From assembly GCA_017881315.1 (NCBI GenBank), contig JADGRB010000013.1:1-40552 (forward strand): a stretch of 40,552 nucleotides of DNA. The letters run 5' to 3'. Positions 7,429 to 15,033 of the stretch are shown piece by piece. Position numbers and translations under genes: made by a program. How positions within the stretch are numbered: the stretch's first letter is position 1; every line of letters begins with the position of its first letter. Under the pieces are notes generated by a model. It searched no databases and was not told the origin of the DNA. It was given only the letters and a program-made list of their open reading frames with translations. Origin of the DNA: Pseudomonadota bacterium. GTDB taxonomy: Bacteria > Myxococcota_A > Polyangia > Fen-1088.

Positions 7429-10119
7429 TCAGAATCTCGCTCGCAAGCCCACCGTCGGTAGGACGTATCGAATCACGGTCCCTGGTTGGATCTCCTCCGG
7501 GAGGAGAGCCACGTTGGTGATGTCGACGTAGAAATCGAGCAGCCACTTCCTCCAGACCGCCCGCTTGTCGACCCGAAGGTCGATGCGCCAGTAACCGTCG
7601 TTCCGCCCGGCGTTGTATCCGGGCGTCGGGTTCGCGGGCGTCGCGGGCGTCGGATCGCTGATGGTCGTCGGACGGCCGCTCTGGAACTGACCGCGCAGAC
7701 CGAGATCCCAGTTGCGCGGCAGCCGCATGCCGAGAACCAGGTTGAGGAGCTGGACGCGGTCGAAGTCATAGGGCTTCCAGGTGCTCCCCTGCAAGCGCTC
7801 CGATCGCGACAGAGTGTACGAGATCCAGCCGAACAGGCCCGACTTCGACTGGCGGCGCAGCAGGAGCTCCAGGCCATACGAGCGCCCGATCTCCGGGTGG
7901 GTCAGCCGATCGATGAACACCTGCGCGTCCATCGCCTGCGTGATGATGGCCGTCGGGAGCACCGTCTGGTTCGGCGGGGTCCCCACCGTGCTGCTGTTCA
8001 CCGAGAGATCGAAGATGGTCGGATCCATGTAGTTGAAGTAGCCGTCCACCGAGAGCTGGAAGTGCTGCCGCAGCGGGATCTCGGCGCCCAGGCTGGTTTG
8101 ATAGGACCGAAGCAGGCCGTACTTGAGCGGCAGCATGTCGAGACCCGGGAGCGGCAGCACGAACCGGGGCGGCTGGTGATAGATCCCGGCGCTCCCCTTG
8201 AGCCACACGGCGCTGTCGTCGCTGCCCGGCGGGACGTCGGGGAGGTCGCGATCGAAGAGACGGTAGCGGACGGTGAGGCGAGGATCGACGGAAGATTTGG
8301 TGGCCGTGTCGTCCTCGTAACCGTCGACGCGCAGACCGGGGCGAATCAGGATCCGCGGCGTCGGTCGCCACAGTGCCTCCAGATAGGCAGCACCGACGTA
8401 GGACTTGGCGAGCGACGAGGTGATGGCGGCCAGGGGCCCGGCCGCGGCGTTCGCCCCCGTGCCCTGCACGATATCGCGCAGGGCGCCCCAGAGACCGGCG
8501 TCCAGCGTCAGCTTGTCGCTTACGGCCCAGCGCGCAGAGACCGACGGCTCCGCGAGCCAGATGGTGAAGTCGGTCCCCATGCTGAAGGTGTGGTCGTAGC
8601 CGAGGACCAGACGGTACGTCTCGTCCAGGCGCCCCTGCGTCTGGTGATCGCGCAGGTCGATGCGGTCGAATCCGAGCACCAGAGCAGGCGCGAGCGCCGG
8701 GGCGGGGCTGCCTGGCGTGGAGGTCACCGCCCGGGTGTCGAGCTCGTCGTTGGCGCCGTAGGCAAACACCGTCCAGCCGTTGCGCGCGTTTCCGCCGTCG
8801 AGGCGGAGCTGGTAGTCCCAGTAGGAGAGCGAGATCTGGTTGGTCGCGAGGCCGAGGAGGAACCCCGGGTAGCCGTAACGGGCCGCCGCCGTGAAGGTCA
8901 CCCCGAGCGGCGCGATCGGCTCGCGCACGAAAGCCCCCGACTGCAGAAGGTTGAGGTCGAAGTCGAGCAGGTGCTCGTCCGGGCGGGCGCGCGCCGTCCG
9001 ACCGTCGATGATGCCGCCGGTGTATTGGCCGTAGGGGGCCGGCGCGCCGCCCGGGTAAAATTGGATCTCGTCGATGAACTCCGGGTGCACGACGCTGGTC
9101 CCGACGAGCAGGTGATAGAGCAGCGGGATCGTGGTCCCGTCGAGCAGAAATCCGGTCGAGGCCGGGCTGGCGCCGCGCACCACCGGAAAGGGCAGCAGCG
9201 ACACGACCGAGGCCACACCGGGAAGGGTCTGAATGACCCGGAACGGATCGCCGAAGGTGCCCGGGATCTGCTGCAGCTCGGCTCCGCGCAAGGTGATGCG
9301 GGAGACCTCCTCGCGGTGCTGCTCGCCGATCACGACGATCTCGTAGGGGTCGTAGCGATCGCGCTCCACGAAATAGCTGACCGCGAGCTCTTGCGCCGGC
9401 CCCAGCGTCTCCTGCTGCAGGAACGGATTGTGGCTGGGCGCGTAGACCGAGATGCGGGCCGTTCCGGGCGGCAGGGGCAGACGGAACCGCCCGCGCCGGT
9501 CGGCGTCGACCGAATATCGCCGCTCACCGACCAACGCGGTGACCGTCGCATCGGTGACGGGCGCGCGCGTGCCGAGCTCGATCAGCTTGCCGCGCAGGAC
9601 CGCGGTCCGCGGCGGACCTTCGTCGACCGCGCGAACGGGCGGAGGGGGCGGCGGCGGGAGAAAGGTGTGCGTGAAGGTGATCTCGACGGGAACGGGCGAT
9701 CCGGCGTAGCGCGCCGGCGCGAACCGAAACCCGCGCGCCGCCGCGACGACCGCCTCATCGAAGATCGCCTGGGCAGGGGTGCGAACCTCGACCTTCTGAA
9801 CCGTTCCCGCCGTGTCGACCAGCAGCTTCACTGTCACGACGACGGGCGCCCTCTGCGCAGGCGCGCCCGGGGGATACGGGACGTTGGTCTCGCCGAGCGC
9901 GCGGGGCGGCTCGAAGCTGGGAGCGGCGTCGCCCGCGGCCCCCGCATCGGCGTGCGCGGAAGCATCACCGAGCGCTCCGCTGTCGACCACGTCGGCGCCT
10001 GCGTCGGTCTGCGCCGCGTCGGGTTTCGTTTGCGCGAAACTGGCACGCGACAAGGAGACCGTGGAGGCGACCACTGCGCAGGCGAAGATCGTCCGGCTCA
10101 CCGCCACGTGAACCCCCAT
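7429..10119 (-). CDS. TonB-dependent outer-membrane receptor with N-terminal TonB-like domain
   Basis: The 896-residue protein has a signal peptide ending near SFAQ (residue 30), then an Asp/Ala-rich stretch (31-66). A TonB C-terminal-type domain follows (about 75-153, with VVVTVKLLVDTAGTV and FRFAPARY), then a poly-Pro run, a carboxypeptidase-regulatory-like beta domain (about 172-250), a plug domain (about 268-390, with LPGVASV and FLLDGTTIP) and a large beta-barrel ending in Phe. No STN signalling domain is seen. An ATG at 10119 and a GTG at 10101 are both possible starts; the GTG would overlap the upstream stop as GTGA and still leave a good signal peptide. The substrate is unknown. The exbB, exbD and tonB genes follow directly. 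Confidence 0.9.
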   Translation of the reverse strand: MGVHVAVSRTIFACAVVASTVSLSRASFAQTKPDAAQTDAGADVVDSGALGDASAHADAGAAGDAAPSFEPPRALGETNVPYPPGAPAQRAPVVVTVKLLVDTAGTVQKVEVRTPAQAIFDEAVVAAARGFRFAPARYAGSPVPVEITFTHTFLPPPPPPPVRAVDEGPPRTAVLRGKLIELGTRAPVTDATVTALVGERRYSVDADRRGRFRLPLPPGTARISVYAPSHNPFLQQETLGPAQELAVSYFVERDRYDPYEIVVIGEQHREEVSRITLRGAELQQIPGTFGDPFRVIQTLPGVASVVSLLPFPVVRGASPASTGFLLDGTTIPLLYHLLVGTSVVHPEFIDEIQFYPGGAPAPYGQYTGGIIDGRTARARPDEHLLDFDLNLLQSGAFVREPIAPLGVTFTAAARYGYPGFLLGLATNQISLSYWDYQLRLDGGNARNGWTVFAYGANDELDTRAVTSTPGSPAPALAPALVLGFDRIDLRDHQTQGRLDETYRLVLGYDHTFSMGTDFTIWLAEPSVSARWAVSDKLTLDAGLWGALRDIVQGTGANAAAGPLAAITSSLAKSYVGAAYLEALWRPTPRILIRPGLRVDGYEDDTATKSSVDPRLTVRYRLFDRDLPDVPPGSDDSAVWLKGSAGIYHQPPRFVLPLPGLDMLPLKYGLLRSYQTSLGAEIPLRQHFQLSVDGYFNYMDPTIFDLSVNSSTVGTPPNQTVLPTAIITQAMDAQVFIDRLTHPEIGRSYGLELLLRRQSKSGLFGWISYTLSRSERLQGSTWKPYDFDRVQLLNLVLGMRLPRNWDLGLRGQFQSGRPTTISDPTPATPANPTPGYNAGRNDGYWRIDLRVDKRAVWRKWLLDFYVDITNVALLPEEIQPGTVIRYVLPTVGLRARF

Positions 10120-10934
10120 TGCACGGTCCCACCCGTGTGGGGCCACCACTGGCGCCGGACGATCGCCTGGCCGGTGTCGAGGTCGACACGGCCGGTGTCG
10201 TCGACGCACCCCGTCCATTGGCCGACCGCCTCGATCGCGAAGCTGGTCGCGGAGCGTGGCCCGAGGACGATCGTCCACTCCGCGCGTGCGAGCGCGGCGA
10301 TCCCGACACCACTGCAGCTCGGCAGCGGTGGGCTCGGGCCTGGGAACGTGTACGACGAGCTGAGCTCGCCTGGCAACGGACTGACGTCCGGGCGGCTGGT
10401 GCTCCCCTCGACGATGCCGCCGAACCCCAGACCGACCGCGAGCGAAAGATGAGACGTCGCGTGCCAGGTGGGATCGATGGTGCCGGCGAAGCGCAGGCCA
10501 TCGATGCCGCCTGCCGAAGACGCCCGCGCATATTGGAGCGACGCCAGCAGAGACCAGTCGGGATCGAGCCGAACTCCGAGGCGCAGCAGGAATCCCAGCA
10601 GCCTGCCGCTCGGCGCGCCCTGCAGGCCGACCAGATCGCCATACGCGACGCCCAGCCCCATTCGGAAGCCGCTCCTACGCCAGGCATCGCGATCCGCCTC
10701 CGTCGGCAGCGAGAGCTTCGGTTCCCCCTCGCTGTCGCTGGGCGCGGCGGGCGGTGCCGCGGCCGGCGGGGCGATCGCCGCTCGCACGTCCGGGGGCGCG
10801 GACGACGGCGACGTTGCGCCGGGCAGAGGCGCGGTGCCCGGCGGCGGCGCGGCGCCCGCCGGAACGGCGAGCGCGAGTGCGATCACGAATGTGGCGCGCG
10901 CCGTCGACCGTTTCAGCTTGGGCACGGCCACCAT
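10098..10934 (-). CDS. Putative outer-membrane beta-barrel protein
   Basis: The 278-residue product has a signal peptide (MVAVPKLKRS, hydrophobic core, AGA at about residue 28), a Pro/Ala-rich linker (29-70), then a region from about residue 90 of alternating hydrophobic strands and Gly turns. Examples are FRMGLGVAYGDL, GFLLRLGVRL and LSLAVGLGFGGI, as in small outer-membrane barrels. It overlaps the upstream lipoprotein gene by 22 bases and the receptor gene by 4 or 22 bases depending on the receptor start. No specific family is recognised. Its position between a lipoprotein and the TonB-dependent receptor suggests a component of the same surface assembly. Confidence 0.7.
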   Translation of the reverse strand: MVAVPKLKRSTARATFVIALALAVPAGAAPPPGTAPLPGATSPSSAPPDVRAAIAPPAAAPPAAPSDSEGEPKLSLPTEADRDAWRRSGFRMGLGVAYGDLVGLQGAPSGRLLGFLLRLGVRLDPDWSLLASLQYARASSAGGIDGLRFAGTIDPTWHATSHLSLAVGLGFGGIVEGSTSRPDVSPLPGELSSSYTFPGPSPPLPSCSGVGIAALARAEWTIVLGPRSATSFAIEAVGQWTGCVDDTGRVDLDTGQAIVRRQWWPHTGGTVQWGFTWR

Positions 10935-12025
10935 GCGGGAGGATTCGCGGTGAAGTCCCAGTCGGGGACCGGGCAGGCGACGTTCTCTCGGCAGCCGCGC
11001 AGCGCGTAGTGCGTCAGCCCTTTGCAGTGATCGGTCGACCGGCCCGAGACGACGAACTGAATGAGGTTCGGCTGATTGCCCGCGTCGAACGACGGGAGGC
11101 TCGCGCAGGCCGAAACACGGTCCCTGAGATCCGGCATGTCGGCGGGTGGCTCACGGTATCGGGTGGTGCCGTCCAGCGTGCGCTCGGTGCAAGAGACCTC
11201 GTTGACGTTCGCGGGCGCCTGCGCGCCGATGGCCACCAAGGTCGTCTCGGGCACGCCACCGGTGCAGGTATTTGGATCCTCGGGCGGCAAGGTCCCCGCG
11301 ATCGACGAGGTGAAACCTGCGGCCGCCGAGAAGCCGCCCGCGCCGAGCACAGAAAATCCGTTCGTGAACAGCGCCGGCTGATTCCCCGGATCCGGACAGC
11401 CGCTGCGCGGGTAGAAGGCGCTCGTCTCGTCAAACGTTCCGTCGAGGAATAGCACCCGCTCGTCGGGCGCCGTCATCGTGAGGAAGCTGGCGCCGTAGAT
11501 GACGTCGGCGGAGTCGACCGAGTCTTGCTGGGGCGGGCCGTCTCGCCCGAAGGCGCTCGAGTGTGGCGTCGAGAGCTCGAGCGTTCCGCTCCCGTCGCGA
11601 TCGTCGAAGAAGACCAGGCTGGCATAACCGACCCGCGCGGTGCTCGCGCCGACCAAGACATCAGTCGGCGGCTGCTCGAAGAGCGGCAGCGAGCTGGGCG
11701 CTCCGATGTTCACCGGCACGCTGGCTGCCACGAGCGCCGGGACGAATCCGAACGGATCGCGGCAGCCGGCGGCGATGACGGCGGCGGCGCTGTCGGACTC
11801 GGGCGGCAGGATGCAGAACGGCTCGATCCACCACTGCGCCCCCCACACCAGCGCGATCCGCAGCGACACATCGGAGGTGACGCCTGGCGGCCGGAGCGAT
11901 CCGAGATCACCGGTGGCCTCCACCTGGAACTGGACCAAGGGTGGCACCGCACCACCCAGTCCCTCCAGCTTGCTGCAGCCCGCGGACAGCGCACAGGAGA
12001 GAACGAGAAGGCCCACGCGCCTCAC
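10913..12025 (-). CDS. Putative lipoprotein in the TonB operon
   Basis: The 370-residue product begins MRRVGLLVLS and has a lipoprotein-like signal ending in SAGC (Cys17). The lipobox is imperfect because Leu is at -4 rather than -3. The mature protein is rich in beta-prone sequence and Cys residues, with RYASLVFFDDRDGSG-like Asp/Gly turns that could bind calcium, and no family is recognised. I prefer the GTG at 12025 because it overlaps the upstream stop as GTGA (12022-12025); a GTG at 12034 would add three residues. It is probably an outer-membrane or periplasmic lipoprotein working with the flanking barrels, by position only. Confidence 0.7.
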   Translation of the reverse strand: MRRVGLLVLSCALSAGCSKLEGLGGAVPPLVQFQVEATGDLGSLRPPGVTSDVSLRIALVWGAQWWIEPFCILPPESDSAAAVIAAGCRDPFGFVPALVAASVPVNIGAPSSLPLFEQPPTDVLVGASTARVGYASLVFFDDRDGSGTLELSTPHSSAFGRDGPPQQDSVDSADVIYGASFLTMTAPDERVLFLDGTFDETSAFYPRSGCPDPGNQPALFTNGFSVLGAGGFSAAAGFTSSIAGTLPPEDPNTCTGGVPETTLVAIGAQAPANVNEVSCTERTLDGTTRYREPPADMPDLRDRVSACASLPSFDAGNQPNLIQFVVSGRSTDHCKGLTHYALRGCRENVACPVPDWDFTANPPAWWPCPS

Positions 12026-12585
12026 GGCTGCCACCCGACGCCAATCAGACTGACCCAGCCGCCGCGCAGGTTGCCGCTGTCAACCGCCGCGCTCGGCCCG
12101 CCCGCCATGTTGAACAGCCAGGGGCCGAAGACGTGCACCGCCACGAAGGCCTCGACCTCGCCGGCGGGCAGCGTCGAAAACGCCGAGGTCTCGAGGGTGC
12201 TGCTATTTCGAAGGCGGGTCTCGTGCACGATGGTCGGACCCACGCCCAACCGGAGTCCGACCCGCGCGCGCCCGAGCGTGTGCTGGATCACGCCACCCAC
12301 CCGCAGCCTGAGATCGGATTGAGTGACCGTCCAGGCAACCGACGATTCCGTCGCGGTGGACCAGGACGCCCGCGCCTCCCACGCCAATACCCGACCGCGC
12401 GTGACGCCGATCCCAAAGCCGGTCGAAAGGCCTGGAACGAGCGCCGTGGGCAGTGCGAACACGAGACCCCCGTCGACGGTGAGGGGACCGCTCGACCGCA
12501 CGCGCAGATCGCCCCCGGATCCGTCACCACGGGATGGAGCGGGCATGAGCCCGACCAGCAAGACCGCGATGGCGAGCCGCCGCAT
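12022..12585 (-). CDS. Putative outer-membrane barrel protein
   Basis: The 187-residue protein has a signal peptide (MRRLAIAVLLVGLMPAPSRG) and a body of short amphipathic strands such as GGLVFALPTAL, GFGIGVTRGRV and VGLRLGVGPTI. This fits an eight-stranded or similar small barrel. The ATG at 12585 was chosen because the signal peptide starts there. The gap of 52 bases to the preceding Cys-repeat gene is the largest within the operon. The next gene begins with a GTGA overlap. No specific family is recognised. Confidence 0.68.
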   Translation of the reverse strand: MRRLAIAVLLVGLMPAPSRGDGSGGDLRVRSSGPLTVDGGLVFALPTALVPGLSTGFGIGVTRGRVLAWEARASWSTATESSVAWTVTQSDLRLRVGGVIQHTLGRARVGLRLGVGPTIVHETRLRNSSTLETSAFSTLPAGEVEAFVAVHVFGPWLFNMAGGPSAAVDSGNLRGGWVSLIGVGWQP

Positions 12586-12637
12586 CACCCGATTATTACC
12601 TCGTCGGCGAGGAGAGTATTCGGACCCATGGTTGAGA

Positions 12638-13276
12638 TCAGGGCGGCGCGACACACGTCCAGCTGGCGGGATCGCAGAGCTGGGGTGATCCGCAATCGCT
12701 CGATGAGGTGCATCCGACGCATTGGCCCACGGTTCGATCGCAATGGCGAGTGGGGTCGGAACAACCACCGTCGTCGATACAAGCCACGCAATGGCCGAGT
12801 GCGGGATCGCAAGTCGGACGCCCGTGGTCGGTGCAGTTCCCGGAGGTCGCGCACTCGGCGCAGGTTCCCCGCGCGGCGTCGCAAGTTTGGTCTTCCGGAC
12901 AGTCCGCCATCGACAGGCAGGTCTTGAGACAACGACGGGTGGTCGGTTCACAGACGTATCCGGAACCGCAATCTTGGGCGACGCCGCACTGGACGCAGCG
13001 ATGAAGGGCAAAATCACAGCGCGGGCGACCCGAGCTCGTGCATTGATCGTCGAAAACGCAGGCTACACACTGTCCCGAAGACTTGTCGCAGTGCAGGGCG
13101 GTCAGGTGACAGTCGGTGTCGGAGACACATCCGGCGGTCCCGGCCTCCGCGTTCTGGTCATCGAAGCGAAGCGCGACGCGACAACCGAGGGCTGGCAGGA
13201 GGGTCGCACCGAAAATCGCCAGCGTGAGGACCGCTCCGAACGATCTCGGCGGTCCTCCTCGACCTCCGCGGTTCAT
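12638..13276 (-). CDS. Cys-repeat secreted or lipoprotein with seven four-Cys repeats
   Basis: The 212-residue product has a hydrophobic signal (about 13-31) ending LPALGC, a probable but imperfect lipobox with Cys32. Residues 50-208 hold 28 Cys in seven consecutive repeats of the form C-x5-C-x5..7-C-x6-C joined by 2 or 3 residues, for example C50, C56, C63 and C70, and finally C189, C195, C201 and C208. Such regular spacing points to small disulfide-bonded modules stacked in a rod. Similar Cys-rich repeats occur in myxobacterial surface proteins. The ATG at 13276 overlaps the fecR-like stop as ATGA. Its place directly after the sigma/FecR pair suggests a surface sensor or ligand-capture part; this is inference. 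Confidence 0.8.
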   Translation of the reverse strand: MNRGGRGGPPRSFGAVLTLAIFGATLLPALGCRVALRFDDQNAEAGTAGCVSDTDCHLTALHCDKSSGQCVACVFDDQCTSSGRPRCDFALHRCVQCGVAQDCGSGYVCEPTTRRCLKTCLSMADCPEDQTCDAARGTCAECATSGNCTDHGRPTCDPALGHCVACIDDGGCSDPTRHCDRTVGQCVGCTSSSDCGSPQLCDPASWTCVAPP

Positions 13277-14322
13277 GGCGGCGAGGGAGTCGAACCGATC
13301 AGCCGCGCGCGTTCGACCGTGGCGGTCTCTCGGAGCGGGCTCGCGGGGAACCTGGCCAGCAGCAGGTCGAGGAGCTGCACGGCCGCTCGCCGGTCCCCCG
13401 CGCTCTCGGCCTTGAGGGCTCCACCGAAGAGATCGTTCTCCGTTGCGAGCGTCGAGACGGAGACACCGTCTGGCGCGGAGCTTCGCAGAGCCGCCGGGCG
13501 GGGCGACGCCTGCCGCCGCGGCTCGCCCCGAGCCGGTGGCGTCGGCGATTCCGTGGGAGCCGCAGAGCTCGCCCGCTCGGCACAGTCGGCAGGCCAACCG
13601 CGCCCCGCCTCCACCCGCGATTGCCGTCCAGAAGAGCGGACGACCACCACCCCCTCGGTCACCAATACCCGGGTGACCGTGCCCTGGCCGCAGTCGGTGA
13701 CGGCTGGAACGACCGCGACGCGAAAACGGGTTCCGCGCACCTCCACCTCCGCGTCGGGCGTCGCGATCACGAAGCGCTCGCCGGATTTCAGCTTGGCGAC
13801 ATGCACGTCGACGGCGCCGCTCCCGAGCCGCAGCCAGCGCTCGTCGTCGGCGCGCACGAGCTGTAGGTCCGAGTGGGGCTCCACCTCGACGGCGCTATCG
13901 TTTCTCATGGCCAGAGCGACCGGCCGCTCGTCCGTTCGCAGCTTCTCGCCCGATCGCCATTCCTGCCCGGCCAAAAGAGGATGCGACAAACCGCCCGGCG
14001 CCACGACGGTGGCGCCGGCAGCCCCTTCGGCCATGAAAGTCGGTTTGTCGCTCGCGGTCGCAGCGCCAGCCGAGGCCGTCGGCGCAGGTCGCGTCGAGCG
14101 GGTCAGGGTCCACCCGACCATGCCCGCCGCGGAGACGACCGCCGCCGTCGCCGCGATCGACATGCCGATCCGCCGGCGCCGCCGCCTTCCCGCCGTGCTG
14201 CGAATGACGCTCGCGAGCGTGGCGACCGCGTGGGCGGGCGGCGCCGCCGGGTGCGGTCCGATGCGTCCTCGAGCCGCGCGCAGAAGTCGCGCCCCCAGGT
14301 GGGCATAGCGATACTCCTTCAT
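13273..14322 (-). CDS. FecR-like transmembrane regulator
   Basis: The 349-residue protein has an Arg-rich cytoplasmic N-terminus (1-50), one membrane segment (52-73) and a periplasmic FecR-type beta domain (about 125-235). That domain includes GEKLRTDERPVALAM, the ALE-like strand ERWLRLGSGAVDVHV and TPDAEVEVRGTRFRV. A Pro/Ser/Arg linker follows, and then a helical TPR-like stretch (about 295-340, with AESAGDRRAAVQLLDLLLARFP). FecR proteins sit in the inner membrane and control a partner ECF sigma factor. The gene overlaps the sigma gene as ATGA (14319-14322), which supports a partnership. The TPR-like tail is an addition to the basic FecR layout and may bind another protein. Confidence 0.85.
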   Translation of the reverse strand: MKEYRYAHLGARLLRAARGRIGPHPAAPPAHAVATLASVIRSTAGRRRRRRIGMSIAATAAVVSAAGMVGWTLTRSTRPAPTASAGAATASDKPTFMAEGAAGATVVAPGGLSHPLLAGQEWRSGEKLRTDERPVALAMRNDSAVEVEPHSDLQLVRADDERWLRLGSGAVDVHVAKLKSGERFVIATPDAEVEVRGTRFRVAVVPAVTDCGQGTVTRVLVTEGVVVVRSSGRQSRVEAGRGWPADCAERASSAAPTESPTPPARGEPRRQASPRPAALRSSAPDGVSVSTLATENDLFGGALKAESAGDRRAAVQLLDLLLARFPASPLRETATVERARLIGSTPSPP

Positions 14323-14987
14323 GGATCGCCCCGATCCAGGATCTCGGTCAGCTTGGCATCGTCCGCGACTCGTTCGTGAAGCTCGCGTCTGCCCCGCACC
14401 AGACGACTCTGGGCGGCAGCGGCCGATATTTGGCAGATGTTCGACACCTCCTCCAGGGAATATCCGCAGACGTCGTGGAGGACGAATGCCCAGGCGCGAT
14501 CCGGGCTCATCGCCGCCAGGTGCTCGGAGATCCGCCTGAGGGCGTCACGAAGGTGGGCCGTCGCGGTAGGTCCGCTGGTCGGAGAATCCTCGAGGAGGTC
14601 GTCGTCGCCCGGGGTCGAGACGAAGATGTTGCGTTCCAGTCGCCGCCGCCGGATGTGCTTGTAGACGACGTTCGCCGATACGGCGGAGACCCAAGCGTCG
14701 AGCGGACACTCCCCGCGGTAGCTCGGCAGCGATTCGATGAGCTGCACCAACGCGACCTGAACGATGTCCTCGCCGTCGCTGTCGAGCCGTCCCAGCAGCC
14801 GGCGGACAGTCCGATCCACGACCGGTTTGACGCGCCAGTAGAAGTCCCCGGCGATGCCGTCGTCACCGCGGCGGAGGGCCGCGAGAATCTCGTCGTCGCT
14901 ACGGGACGCACGCCCTGGGGCGGGTTCCGGGCGCACCCCGGCGACCACGCTCAGGGAGGGACGACGGGGTGAACGAAAGGTCATCAT
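14319..14987 (-). CDS. ECF-family RNA polymerase sigma factor
   Basis: The 222-residue protein has sigma region 2 (about 45-115, with FYWRVKPVVDRTVRR, the DGEDIVQVALVQLIE core and LDAWVSAVSANVVYKHIRR) and region 4 (about 152-205, with LAAMSPDRAWAFVLHDVCGYSLEEVS and a recognition helix near SAAAAQSRLVRGR). These regions recognise the -10 and -35 promoter elements. An extra 30-residue N-terminal extension is present. There are two adjacent ATGs at 14987 and 14984; the first is used. It is the first gene of the overlapping minus-strand operon and presumably directs transcription of it under control of the FecR-like protein. Confidence 0.9.
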   Translation of the reverse strand: MMTFRSPRRPSLSVVAGVRPEPAPGRASRSDDEILAALRRGDDGIAGDFYWRVKPVVDRTVRRLLGRLDSDGEDIVQVALVQLIESLPSYRGECPLDAWVSAVSANVVYKHIRRRRLERNIFVSTPGDDDLLEDSPTSGPTATAHLRDALRRISEHLAAMSPDRAWAFVLHDVCGYSLEEVSNICQISAAAAQSRLVRGRRELHERVADDAKLTEILDRGDP

Positions 14988-15014
14988 TTATCCAGCAAGA
15001 CAAGAGTACCCCGA

Positions 15015-15020
15015 GGTTCC
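15015..15020 (-). promoter_or_regulatory. Candidate ECF -35 element upstream of the sigma gene
   Basis: On the minus strand the leader of the sigma gene reads GGGGGAACCTCGGG, with GGAACC at 15020-15015, followed about 14 bases later by GTCTTG. GGAAC is the common -35 core of ECF-type promoters, so this may be an autoregulated promoter. The spacing to a -10 element is slightly short, and single matches of this size are common, so support is weak. Confidence 0.22.
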
Positions 15021-15033
15021 CCCAAACAGGCGG

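Noticed and set aside
7486-10452. Very long open frame on the plus strand opposite the TonB-dependent receptor
   Set aside because: It mirrors codon bias of the high-GC receptor gene; the translation is Arg/Glu/Val-rich with no signal or domain, while the minus strand gives a complete receptor.
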